Assembly: GCA_937911235.1 (NCBI GenBank)
Contig: CALDPN010000137.1
Location: 1 to 8,582, forward strand
DNA from: an uncultured Bacteroidales bacterium
Lineage (GTDB): Bacteria; Bacteroidota; Bacteroidia; Bacteroidales; Paludibacteraceae
DNA: 8,582 nucleotides
Direction of reading: 5' to 3'
Position 1 is the first letter of the stretch; each line of letters starts with the position of its first letter. A model generated the notes under the pieces. That model saw only the letters and a list, made by a program, of their open reading frames with translations, had not been told where the DNA came from and did no database searches. Positions 1 to 6,119 of the stretch are shown here, in pieces. The position numbers were made by a program, and so were the translations under genes.

Positions 1-943
1 TTGTATCATTAGCTGCAAACTTTGCAAATATTTTAGCTACATCAGATTCAGGATGCTTTATTGCTGTTCCATGCGTAACTAATATATTAGTTCCATTTAT
101 ATTAACAACCGTCTCGAATGGGTTTTGGTCTAAACAAAATTTGACATTGTCTGCTCGGTTCATTGCATATAACCCATGTAGCAACATATAATCAAAGTTG
201 TTAGACACTACCTGCTGAACATTGCCCCATTCTTTATCAAGACGAGATTCATTTCCACAAACCCCAACAACAATAACTTTCTTAAAGTGAGTTGATAATT
301 CTTCTAAAAACTGATTTAACAAATCAAGTGCAACAATAAAGGATTTTGCACTATTCTTAGCGTTCGTCAAATATTCATCCGGTCTGCGAGGAGAATTTAT
401 CAAGTCTCCAGTCAGAGCAACAACAACAGTATCAACGCCTTTATTCTTTAAAAGAGAAAGAGATTCTATAAAGAATGTACTTAATCTTTTTGCAGCCACT
501 TGCAAATTATAGATATTATGATTAAGATTAACACACTCCCCGATATGCCAGTCAGAACATTGTATAATACCAACAGAACCCCCGTCAGATGCGAATGTGT
601 TACTGTTAGGCTTAATACCAAGAGGTTGGTGAAAGTTGTAATTAGATAAAATATCCATAACATCTTTGTTAAACTCATAGGTGGCATTGTCGCTCCTTGC
701 TTTTTGTCTTCGCACTTTGCGTTCAATTCTTTTTATATCCTGATACAAAACCTTATTAGCGTATGTTGGGCGTTCTCTTTCTAATTCCCATTCAGCTTCT
801 TTACGAGCTATTCGTTTACAATGGTCTTGGAATGTAGTGCGAGGTACATTTAGTTGTCTTGCCGCTGCTCGTTGCGAACCACAGCGTGCAATAAACTCTT
901 TAATTTCTTTAGACGATTTTAAGTTCTTTAAAGATTCGTGCAT
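1..943 (-). CDS. Calcineurin-like metallophosphoesterase with N-terminal HTH-like segment (C-terminus cut by window edge)
   Basis: This gene starts with ATG at 943 and is open to the left edge, giving about 314 residues. The start is supported by AAAGGAG six bases upstream. The core carries the metal-binding blocks of the calcineurin-like phosphoesterase fold: D-W-H (131-133), GDLIN (179-183), GNE (230-232, the usual GNH/GNE block) and T-H-G (290-292). The last block, GHxH, would lie beyond the edge. Residues 1-50 contain a region like a helix-turn-helix (SQRAAARQLNVPRTTFQDHC), followed by a basic, arginine-rich linker to about residue 85. By family knowledge such proteins hydrolyse phosphodiester or phosphomonoester bonds with two metal ions; the substrate cannot be read here. 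The DNA-binding-like front suggests a nucleic acid target (inference). It stands alone after a terminator, so it probably has its own promoter, which I could not place with confidence. Confidence 0.85.
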   Translation of the reverse strand, partial: MHESLKNLKSSKEIKEFIARCGSQRAAARQLNVPRTTFQDHCKRIARKEAEWELERERPTYANKVLYQDIKRIERKVRRQKARSDNATYEFNKDVMDILSNYNFHQPLGIKPNSNTFASDGGSVGIIQCSDWHIGECVNLNHNIYNLQVAAKRLSTFFIESLSLLKNKGVDTVVVALTGDLINSPRRPDEYLTNAKNSAKSFIVALDLLNQFLEELSTHFKKVIVVGVCGNESRLDKEWGNVQQVVSNNFDYMLLHGLYAMNRADNVKFCLDQNPFETVVNINGTNILVTHGTAIKHPESDVAKIFAKFAANDT

Positions 944-990
944 GTTTTTCTCCTTTAATACTTAAGAAGTAGAACAGCTTATAAGTAAAC

Positions 991-1018
991 ACAAAATAAG
1001 GGAGCAAAGCTCCCTTAT
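991..1018 (-). terminator. Rho-independent terminator after the 157-aa gene
   Basis: A perfect 10-bp stem (ATAAGGGAGC with GCTCCCTTAT, 996-1005 and 1009-1018) has a 3-nt loop. On the minus strand it is followed by TTTGTGTTTAC. It lies 3 nt after the stop of the 157-aa gene and before the phosphoesterase gene, so it should end the upstream transcription unit. Confidence 0.85.
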
Positions 1019-1020
1019 CT

Positions 1021-1494
1021 TTAGTCGGAAATAAAGTGTTTATATCTTTTAAGTTTGTGTTTTTTAGCATCAATATCATTTAAGAATTTACAAGCCATTT
1101 GATAATACGCATCTGTTTGTTTTGTAATATCTGATGTAAGGTTTTCAATTACAGGATAGTAATCTGAATGTAACATGTTCATTACAACATACATTTGTGC
1201 GGTTGTATGCGCATGTGTTCCTTTCGTGCGAAGATATTTTTCAACATCTTCATAACTCCAATGGGCACCTTCAGTACCATCCTCATTTTTAAAATCTTCT
1301 ACATAATCTTCAGCATCTTCACGAGACATTTCATCGCCACAAATGGCAATATCCAAATCAAAATACATTTCTTCTTTGGATTCTTTAGGTAAATCATGTA
1401 AAGACATACCTATAATGTCTGTAATCTCCAACATCTTTTCAGTAGGAAGATTTTTGTCTGCAGCTTTTTGCATCAATCGTTTAAAAGTATGCAT
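1021..1494 (-). CDS. Phage structural-region protein of 157 aa with GxHWxxE and NMxxSDYY motifs
   Basis: This is an acidic protein with a basic C-terminus. Two motifs stand out: GAHWSYEDVEKYLRTKG at 76-92 and a VVMNMLHSDYYPV block at 103-115, with a YFDLDIAICG block at 44-53. From memory, this combination matches a small protein family found widely beside structural genes of gut phages (I believe catalogued as DUF7841); its role is unknown to me. There are no membrane segments and no enzyme motif. The ATG at 1494 overlaps the stop of the 59-aa gene (TAATG), and an AAAGGAT site precedes it, so the two are translationally coupled. A strong terminator follows the stop. I am sure that the gene is real and moderately sure of the family; function is open. 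Confidence 0.8.
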   Translation of the reverse strand: MHTFKRLMQKAADKNLPTEKMLEITDIIGMSLHDLPKESKEEMYFDLDIAICGDEMSREDAEDYVEDFKNEDGTEGAHWSYEDVEKYLRTKGTHAHTTAQMYVVMNMLHSDYYPVIENLTSDITKQTDAYYQMACKFLNDIDAKKHKLKRYKHFISD

Positions 1495-1673
1495 TATTTA
1501 CAATCCTTTTTATCTGTATTTGATGACAAGAAAGATGTTACTTGAGGTAAGAGCTTTTCTTTAGCTAGTTTGAAACCATAGCTCATAGCTTTATTTGCAA
1601 ACTCTTTTCCCTCTTCTGTGGAAGCAATCCATGAGGTAAGCATTCCACCAAAAAATGTCACCAAACCTTTCAT
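1494..1673 (-). CDS. Small hypothetical phage protein (59 aa)
   Basis: A 60-codon frame starts with ATG at 1673, two bases after the TAG of the 142-aa gene, and its TAA overlaps the next gene's ATG by one base. That tight fit on both sides is the main support. The protein starts MKGLVTFFGGMLTSWIAS, a hydrophobic or amphipathic helix, followed by a lysine-rich second half and a polar tail ending DKKDCK. The hydrophobic part is short and carries glycines, so a peripheral membrane or virion-associated helix is as likely as a true transmembrane segment. No family is recognised. There is only a weak purine-rich site (GAAGAG) upstream, so translation probably depends on re-initiation from the gene before it. 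Confidence 0.7.
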   Translation of the reverse strand: MKGLVTFFGGMLTSWIASTEEGKEFANKAMSYGFKLAKEKLLPQVTSFLSSNTDKKDCK

Positions 1674-1675
1674 CG

Positions 1676-2104
1676 CTAGCTACTCTTCTTTGAAGAAACA
1701 GAAGCTACTGCAGGTGTAAATGCCGGAGTCGGTTCTACAGGCTCTGTAGTTGCAGCTCCAGTCGCATCACCTGCTGGGAAAGCTACATCATAGCAACTAC
1801 GAGGTAAGCAACATAACATGGATACATGAACAGGGTCTGTACCGTATACCATATCATAACATCTACGACATTTGATTTGGTCTGCACGCAAATAGTTGCC
1901 TGTACGTACTCTCATTTCTATAGTGGTTGTTGGAGTTGCAAGTATTACTTGGCTAACACCAGCTAAAGCAGGTATACTCTGACACAACACCAATCTAAAT
2001 TCTTGGTGATTTACGAGAGTAACTTCTGGTATATTGATAACCAACTGCGTGCCAGAAATCACGATTGAAGTTGATTTAATTATTAATCTTTCGTTACAAG
2101 TCAT
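1676..2104 (-). CDS. Cysteine-rich phage protein with GNYLRADQ and YGTDP motifs (142 aa), probably structural
   Basis: ATG at 2104 follows GAAAGGA at a spacing of about 9 nt. The first 65 residues are rich in beta-type, valine and isoleucine patterns (STSIVISGTQLVINIPEVTL). The middle holds GNYLRADQ, a C79-x2-C82 pair, YGTDP (87-91) and C98-C99-x4-C104. The tail (110-142) is a low-complexity Ala/Pro/Thr/Ser stretch ending in SSKKSS. Other cysteines are at 3 and 41. The pattern suggests a compact beta domain, perhaps with a zinc- or disulphide-bound centre, plus a flexible tail. I have an impression, not a proof, that such proteins occur beside the 157-aa type in gut phage structural regions. 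It lies directly downstream of the HNH gene and upstream of two coupled small genes. Confidence 0.75.
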   Translation of the reverse strand: MTCNERLIIKSTSIVISGTQLVINIPEVTLVNHQEFRLVLCQSIPALAGVSQVILATPTTTIEMRVRTGNYLRADQIKCRRCYDMVYGTDPVHVSMLCCLPRSCYDVAFPAGDATGAATTEPVEPTPAFTPAVASVSSKKSS

Positions 2105-2120
2105 AATAATATTCCTTTCA

Positions 2121-2134
2121 AGAGCAATTGCTCT
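2121..2134 (-). repeat. 14-nt perfect palindrome between the HNH gene and the 142-aa gene
   Basis: AGAGCAATTGCTCT reads the same on both strands. In the minus-strand transcript it could form a 5-bp stem with an AATT loop about 6 nt upstream of the GAAAGGA ribosome site of the 142-aa gene. No T tract follows, so it is not a standard terminator. It may be a small operator, an mRNA stem, or chance. Confidence 0.4.
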
Positions 2135-2143
2135 GAGTTTTAG

Positions 2144-2791
2144 TTAAGTCGACCTCTTAGATTTTGTAATTCTTTGAGGCCTATCTAAAGCGTCTTTCAA
2201 GCTCCACCCTTTCTTTAGGCGTTGCCAAAGACAAGAATAAGACAGCCCATGCTTTTCAGCTAATTCTTGTAGAGAATATGTTTTATTCGACAATTCAAAT
2301 TTTAAATTATTAGCTCTGTTGTTAGCTTGTTGTTTGTAAGACACCCATCTACAATTTTCAGGACAGTAATTACCTTTGTTGTCTATCCTATCAATAGTTA
2401 GTGTATCAGTATAACCATTAGCCATCGCCCATTTATAAAAAGCCATAAAACTGTCTTCCCATTCTTTACAAACTATAATCCCCCTTCCTCCATATGTTTT
2501 AAATTCCGTAGCGTTTTTGTTTTTACAACGTTTCTTCATACCTTGATAAATGTCATACAATCTTGTTTTCGATTTTTTGTGAGAAAAATTTCTTTTCATT
2601 AATGTTTCTCTCTGTAAACAACCACAAGATTTTGTGTGTCCATATATTAAATTATGCTCTCTAACATTTTTAATGTTTCCACACTTGCATTTACAAACAT
2701 ATACACGAATAAAGGAATTACTTTTTGTTTTTATAGGTGTTGTCTCTCCTATGATTGTTAATCTATCAAAAACATCTCCAATGTTTATCAT
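2144..2791 (-). CDS. Free-standing HNH homing endonuclease with zinc-binding front and C-terminal DNA-binding module
   Basis: The 215-aa protein starts at ATG 2791 behind a strong AAGGGAGG site. Three parts are visible. A small zinc-binding region carries CKCKCG (33-38) and SCGCL (55-59). The nuclease core contains YGGRGI (100-105), VCKEW (107-111) and DRIDNKGNYCPENCRW (134-149), the signature of an HNH family common in phages; the usual first histidine is Asp134. A C-terminal helix-turn-helix-like block (TYSLQELAEKHGLSYS to SLKDAL, 171-202) resembles the DNA-binding modules of intron-type nucleases. By family knowledge it would nick or cut a specific phage locus and promote its own spread. 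It sits between the membrane-anchored 168-aa gene and the cysteine-rich gene with no sign of an intron, so it is free-standing and probably mobile. A stem-loop precedes its start. Confidence 0.9.
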   Translation of the reverse strand: MINIGDVFDRLTIIGETTPIKTKSNSFIRVYVCKCKCGNIKNVREHNLIYGHTKSCGCLQRETLMKRNFSHKKSKTRLYDIYQGMKKRCKNKNATEFKTYGGRGIIVCKEWEDSFMAFYKWAMANGYTDTLTIDRIDNKGNYCPENCRWVSYKQQANNRANNLKFELSNKTYSLQELAEKHGLSYSCLWQRLKKGWSLKDALDRPQRITKSKRST

Positions 2792-2804
2792 TGACCTCCC
2801 TTTC

Positions 2805-2835
2805 GTCTACTATAGGTATAAAACCTATAGTAGAC
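2805..2835 (-). repeat. 13-bp perfect stem-loop just upstream of the HNH gene
   Basis: GTCTACTATAGGT (2805-2817) and its exact complement (2823-2835) enclose a 5-nt loop. In the transcript the stem ends 4 nt before the ribosome site AAGGGAGG of the HNH gene. No T tract follows, so it does not look like a terminator. It is better read as an mRNA control or processing hairpin, or as an operator. Confidence 0.75.
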
Positions 2836-2854
2836 ATTTGAGAGAAATAGTCAA
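2824..2854 (-). promoter_or_regulatory. Possible promoter for the HNH gene, overlapping its hairpin
   Basis: TTGACT (2849-2854) and TATAGG (2824-2829) are separated by 19 nt, longer than the 17-nt optimum. The -10 lies in the 5' arm of the 13-bp stem, so a transcript starting here would lack that arm. Weak evidence. Confidence 0.3.
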
Positions 2855-2857
2855 GTA

Positions 2858-3364
2858 TTATACTAATACAGAACCATTACAGCCGCAATTATATCCATTG
2901 TAGCCATTTATACCTAGACCATTCAATATAGCTTGGCTTGGGCAGCTAACTCCGACTCCAGTAACATTTGGACGTACCAACATATTACATCTAATGTCAG
3001 AAATAGAAGCTGTAATTGGAGCTAGTTGGTCTTTTACGAAGAGTTGATTTGTGAGTTCAGCAATTTTCATTTGAGATTCCGAGAGCTTATCTCTTAAGTC
3101 CTGATAAGCATAAAAATCAATTTTCTCTTGAGTTGCATTAGCTGTTGCCTCTACCACCTGTCTGGTCGCATTGGCTTGCTCAATAATTCTGTAATTAGTG
3201 TCAGCTACAGATATCAAGTTTCTACGCTCGACATCGCAATTTGGTGTCGGGTCATAACCATAATTAGAACCAAATCCACCAAAACCTCTACCAAGGAACA
3301 CCCACAAAATCAGAATAATGAAAACAACCCAGCCCATGCTGACATTTCCCATAGATTCGTTCAT
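2858..3364 (-). CDS. Membrane-anchored phage protein with Gly-rich linker and coiled coil (168 aa)
   Basis: A longer frame begins at ATG 3379, but that ATG forms part of the sequence GAGGAT that serves as ribosome site for ATG 3364, so I take 3364. The protein has one clear hydrophobic segment near the N-terminus (GWVVFIILILWVFLG, about 11-25). A glycine-rich linker (GRGFGGFGSNYGYDP) follows, then a long polar helix region (about 45-115) rich in Gln, Ala and Glu that looks like a coiled coil, and a C-terminal Asn/Gly/Cys-rich tail (GYNGYNCGCNGS). This suggests a single-pass membrane or virion-anchored protein. With no enzyme motif, its job is unknown. A spanin or holin role was considered, but one N-terminal segment plus a large soluble part fits neither clearly. 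Downstream, the HNH gene interrupts the block. Confidence 0.75.
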   Translation of the reverse strand: MNESMGNVSMGWVVFIILILWVFLGRGFGGFGSNYGYDPTPNCDVERRNLISVADTNYRIIEQANATRQVVEATANATQEKIDFYAYQDLRDKLSESQMKIAELTNQLFVKDQLAPITASISDIRCNMLVRPNVTGVGVSCPSQAILNGLGINGYNGYNCGCNGSVLV

Positions 3365-3404
3365 AGTATTTATCCTCATAATAATTTATTAATAATATGT
3401 TTTA

Positions 3405-3812
3405 CTAAAGGTTTTTTAGACCTCTTCGTAGTTTATTCATCAACTCGTTTTTCTGTTCCTGTGTTGTCACATTCCCATAATAAACTCGAGGTTGAGAGGG
3501 AGGTGGTAGCTCTGTAACAGGAACCACAGGCTTGCCACTTATTATCTCGTCTAATTGCCTCTCAGCCTCTTCTGGACTGATTGGGGTATTAGCGAGAATA
3601 GTATTTGCTAATGGCGTATTAAGATTTTTCTTGATTTTTTGTAAGAAATCTACAGAGACTCCATTATTCTTCAAGGCTTGTAAAGGATTATCTCCAGCAC
3701 TTGAGATAGCCTCTTGAGCTTTACTTATTGCCTCCTCTAGAGCCTTCCTTTTTTCGGCTGGAACCAGATTCAGAGCTAAAGTCTTTAATAGTGTCGGTAG
3801 GTTTATATCCAT
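3405..3812 (-). CDS. Hypothetical phage protein, helical with proline-rich hinge (135 aa)
   Basis: ATG at 3812 follows AAGGAC with usual spacing, inside the end of the 176-aa gene, so 92 nt are read in two frames. The next in-frame ATG is near the C-terminus, so a shorter ATG start is not available. Residues 1-85 look alpha-helical with many Ala, Lys and Glu; a hinge holding PVVPVTELPPPSQP follows (about 94-108), then a short YYGN block and a basic C-terminal helix (QKNELMNKLRRGLKNL). No family is recognised. The place in the virion-type block and tight coupling to the upstream coiled-coil gene suggest the two products act together, but this is inference. It ends with TAG, 40 nt before the next start. 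Confidence 0.7.
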   Translation of the reverse strand: MDINLPTLLKTLALNLVPAEKRKALEEAISKAQEAISSAGDNPLQALKNNGVSVDFLQKIKKNLNTPLANTILANTPISPEEAERQLDEIISGKPVVPVTELPPPSQPRVYYGNVTTQEQKNELMNKLRRGLKNL

Positions 3813-4251
3813 TGTTAATGTCCTTATTCAAATAATAATTTACATCTGGTGTAGAGTTTAAATCAGAGAGAGGATTCGTTTCCTTCAGAGAAGTCTCTTT
3901 TTGAAGAGAGGCAACAGTTTCTTGTAGTTGTTGCATTTGTGTCATCATCATGGCCATCAGCTCTTGATTTTGACGCAACGTGTTTTTAGTTTCTTCAAAC
4001 TGTTTTGCGTTTTCTTCTGCCACTTCTTCCGGAGACTTCTCTTTAGGAATTATCCCAAGCTCAACGAGCTTTTCATAATACTTATTAGCAAGTTCTTGCA
4101 ACTCATTATAAGCACGCATAGTCTTTCCTACAGCTTGTTTGTTTCCGCCGTAGTAATCCATTTGATATATATCATCTCCTACAACATAAGCTATAAAGCC
4201 AGAGTTATAGATAGATGTTTTCTCTGTTGTGATATTTGGTTGCATAAACAT
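3721..4251 (-). CDS. Hypothetical phage protein with coiled coil (176 aa), first gene of its block
   Basis: The frame extends to a TTG at 4284, but ATG 4251 has an AGGGA site at 6 nt and gives MFMQPNITTEK, so I choose it. The front (to about residue 35) is beta-like with aromatic residues (FIAYVVGDDIYQMDYYGG). Then comes a helical region, a PKEKSPEEVAEE linker, a Gln/Met-rich coiled coil (about 74-120, with MAMMMTQMQQLQ) and a polar, disordered tail ending SSRKKEGSRGGNK. That tail is encoded where the next gene overlaps, and its low complexity fits a stretch constrained by the other frame. I do not recognise the family. Being first after a 211-bp gap with a promoter candidate, it probably leads the second transcription unit. 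Confidence 0.75.
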   Translation of the reverse strand: MFMQPNITTEKTSIYNSGFIAYVVGDDIYQMDYYGGNKQAVGKTMRAYNELQELANKYYEKLVELGIIPKEKSPEEVAEENAKQFEETKNTLRQNQELMAMMMTQMQQLQETVASLQKETSLKETNPLSDLNSTPDVNYYLNKDINNGYKPTDTIKDFSSESGSSRKKEGSRGGNK

Positions 4252-4284
4252 AATTATTCCCTGTTTCCGAAGTTCTGTTTCCAA

Positions 4285-4447
4285 TAGAACTGAAAGTCTT
4301 TTTGACTTTACACAAAAAATATATCACTTTTGTGTAAATATTTAAAAATCTGACAAAATTTAAAAATTTTTAAAACTATAAACTTTTTAGCTAAAAATTA
4401 AGCTAAGTTATTGATTTTACTTTATTTTGTTTTTTATAGAAGATAAT
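4285..4447. other. AT-rich intergenic control region between the two blocks
   Basis: Together with the adjacent terminator this is the longest gene-free stretch in the window (4252-4495). It holds the 11-bp inverted repeat and promoter candidate (4307-4338), and a short hairpin in the leader (AAAGTC-TTTTT-GACTTT, 4293-4309). A second weak dyad TTAGCT/AGCTAA lies at 4387-4406. The rest is A/T runs. I see no credible small ORF in it. Confidence 0.6.
4307..4338 (-). promoter_or_regulatory. Promoter candidate inside an 11-bp inverted repeat (operator-like)
   Basis: TTTACACAAAA (4307-4317) is mirrored by TTTTGTGTAAA (4328-4338) around a 10-bp spacer. On the minus strand the spacer region reads TGATATATT, an extended -10 motif (TG at 4325-4326, TATATT at 4318-4323). 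The -35 is poor (TTTAAA at 17 nt). A start site would fall near 4311, in the proximal arm. A dyad straddling a -10 is a usual repressor or activator layout, though which protein binds is unknown. The next gene starts at 4251. Confidence 0.5.
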
Positions 4448-4473
4448 AAAAAAGGTGTCAAATTCGACACCTT
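4448..4473 (-). terminator. Rho-independent terminator after the fibre chaperone gene
   Basis: AAGGTGTC and GACACCTT (4452-4459, 4466-4473) form an 8-bp stem with a 6-nt loop; the minus strand then reads six T (4453-4448) and ATTATC. It lies about 22 nt past the stop of the 162-aa gene and ends the fibre transcription unit. Confidence 0.85.
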
Positions 4474-4495
4474 AAATAATTTATGTTATTTATCT

Positions 4496-4984
4496 TTATT
4501 TGGGATAAGGATAATTTTCTTCGATGTAAGCAGTAACCTCAGCATCTAATGCGAGATAAGCTTTTTCATCTTCTTCTGTCCAAGTTTCGTTAGCTTGTTT
4601 ACGCATACGAGCAATGGTTTTGTCATCTATTTTTTGTTGTCTATACTGAACACGCATAGCATCTATTTCTTCATAAGTTGGAGCTGGTTTTTCAGGCTCT
4701 GTACCCTCAACATACCATTTGCCATCATAGCCTTGAACATACTTATCAGAGGTTTTTTCATAGCCATATTCAGCCCATTCTTCAAGTCTTTGAACATTGG
4801 CACGAGTACCCACCCAAAAACCATAAGCAGTAACTTCTCCGTCCTGTTTGCAGATAACACCAAAGTCCTCTGTGATAATCTCATCAGGGTCTAGTACTGG
4901 CTCTTCCTCAGGCATGTCAATTACTTCTTCTATGACAACTTCTTCAACTGGAGTTTTAATAACATTTTCAATTAATTCTTCCAT
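4496..4984 (-). CDS. Putative tail fibre assembly protein (chaperone-like), 162 aa
   Basis: ATG at 4984 follows AAGGAG at 7 nt, 11 nt after the fibre stop. The protein is very acidic at the N-terminus (residues 1-42, many Glu and Asp), then has a middle block rich in aromatics (GVICKQDGEVTAYGFWVGT, YVQGYDGKWYVEGTEPEKP). The C-terminal helical region (YEEIDAMRVQYRQQKIDDKT onward to TWTEEDEKAYLALDAEVTAY) resembles the tails of many small phage proteins encoded directly behind a tail fibre. By position and shape, a fibre-folding or assembly factor, or a short fibre cap, is the best guess. I see no diagnostic motif, so this is inference from context. The adjoining terminator makes it the last gene of its unit. 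Confidence 0.65.
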   Translation of the reverse strand: MEELIENVIKTPVEEVVIEEVIDMPEEEPVLDPDEIITEDFGVICKQDGEVTAYGFWVGTRANVQRLEEWAEYGYEKTSDKYVQGYDGKWYVEGTEPEKPAPTYEEIDAMRVQYRQQKIDDKTIARMRKQANETWTEEDEKAYLALDAEVTAYIEENYPYPK

Positions 4985-4995
4985 AACTTATCTCC

Positions 4996-6111
4996 TTATT
5001 TGAATGGTACAAAATATATAACAGCCTCACCATCACCTGAAAGATTGATGACATCACCTTTACAAACAGGCACAGAACCAAAGAAACCAGCAATAACGTT
5101 TCCACCATAAGAGAATATATCAACGCTATTTATTGTAAGCTTAGGGGTTCTGTTCCAAACACTACATTTATAGGCTAAGGAGCCATTACTAGGTGCTGTA
5201 TAATTGGTATTAGGTGATACAGATACTTTACCAGCCCAGTTAGGCTTGAAGCTGTTCTTAGTACTATTGGATGTTACCCAAGCTGTCGTAGCAATCTTAG
5301 TGCTGTTATCGGCAACAGCAGGTGTCGGTGCTGTCGGCGCTCCAGTTAAAGCTGGACTAGCCAAAGGAGCTTTTGCATTTAACTGTGTTTGAACATTAGA
5401 TGTAACGCCATCTAAGTATCCAAGTTCTGTTGAAGTAACACCAGTACCACCTAAACGAGTATTCACCCACGCTGTTGTGGCTACTAATGTTGAGTTATCA
5501 GAAGCCGCTGGCGAACTTATTAGTTGATAAGTAAACTTGGAACTATCAGAAACATCTTGAGAAATTACAAAAGGATACTTGTTTCCATTACCAAATCTTA
5601 TTAGAAACTGGTTTTTACCATTACTCGTGGCTTGCATTACCCCGATTTCAGAATTTGCAGTAGCGTCACTTAGCAGTAATTGTGTGTTTTGCCCTGAAGG
5701 GTTTACTATTTTAGGAGAAGTTGTAAAAGTCTTTTGTCCACCAACAGTTTGGTTGCTACTGGTGTTAACAAAGCCTGTGGCTTCCGCTTGAATTTGAGCA
5801 ACCCCATCACTAGTCGCTTTATTTACATTCGCAACACCTGTTGTTTCAGCGGCTTTTACATTCGCTACGCCTGTTGTCCCTGCACTAGTAACAGCAGCTT
5901 CTTCTTCATCACCAACAGTACGAATATTGTTTTTCTCTTCAGTCGCTAAACTTGTAATTGCGGTTTTAGCTTGCTCTACAGTTGTATCAAAGCCTTCAAC
6001 TAAAGCAATGGCAGTCTCTGCAGACTCTTTAGCGTCTTTGGTCTCATTGGCAAATTTCTCAGATTTCTTCGCCCAGTGTTTTGCAGAATAGTAAACTTCT
6101 TCGTCAGCCAT
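4996..6111 (-). CDS. Tail fibre protein (371 aa), likely receptor-binding
   Basis: The N-terminus (YYSAKHWAKKSEKFANETKDA) is the usual front of side-fibre proteins that dock to the virion. A polar coiled-coil region includes three 11-residue repeats (76-108, core T-T-G-V-A-N-V), also visible as 33-bp DNA repeats at 5822-5844 and 5855-5877. Then come NQTVGGQKTFTTSP (120-133), two copies of a DNST-x2-ATTAWV segment (205-216 and 268-279), GTGVTSTELGYLDGVTS (222-238) and APLASPALTGAPTAP, all typical of phage fibres. The C-terminal 65 residues (from YTAPSNGSLAYKCSVWNRT) form a beta-rich, glycine-containing knob with two cysteines, likely the host-contact tip. By family knowledge it trimerises and binds cell-surface sugar or protein. 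At 371 aa it is short for a fibre but complete. The ribosome site is weak (GAGAG). Confidence 0.9.
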   Translation of the reverse strand: MADEEVYYSAKHWAKKSEKFANETKDAKESAETAIALVEGFDTTVEQAKTAITSLATEEKNNIRTVGDEEEAAVTSAGTTGVANVKAAETTGVANVNKATSDGVAQIQAEATGFVNTSSNQTVGGQKTFTTSPKIVNPSGQNTQLLLSDATANSEIGVMQATSNGKNQFLIRFGNGNKYPFVISQDVSDSSKFTYQLISSPAASDNSTLVATTAWVNTRLGGTGVTSTELGYLDGVTSNVQTQLNAKAPLASPALTGAPTAPTPAVADNSTKIATTAWVTSNSTKNSFKPNWAGKVSVSPNTNYTAPSNGSLAYKCSVWNRTPKLTINSVDIFSYGGNVIAGFFGSVPVCKGDVINLSGDGEAVIYFVPFK

Positions 6112-6119
6112 AATTAACT

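Noticed and set aside
481..726. 81-aa minus-strand frame with hydrophobic stretches, looking like a membrane protein
   Set aside because: It lies wholly within the phosphoesterase gene in another frame. The phosphoesterase has motifs and a good ribosome site; the hydrophobic look comes from the shifted reading.
944..1020. Promoter for the phosphoesterase between the terminator and its ATG
   Set aside because: Only poor matches such as TTGCTC with TTATAA are present, and they overlap the terminator hairpin; I could not support a call.
3128..4287. Several plus-strand frames (119-129 aa) opposite the structural block
   Set aside because: All lie antisense to supported genes, and their hydrophobic, cysteine-rich compositions are typical of reverse-complement shadows.
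4663..4884. 73-aa minus-strand frame inside the 162-aa gene
   Set aside because: Shadow frame with no ribosome site; the 162-aa reading is well placed and fits the fibre context.
5100..5260. Variable region of a diversity-generating retroelement at the fibre tip
   Set aside because: No template repeat or reverse transcriptase is seen in the window, and the tip does not show the adenine-linked codon pattern or a C-type lectin shape.
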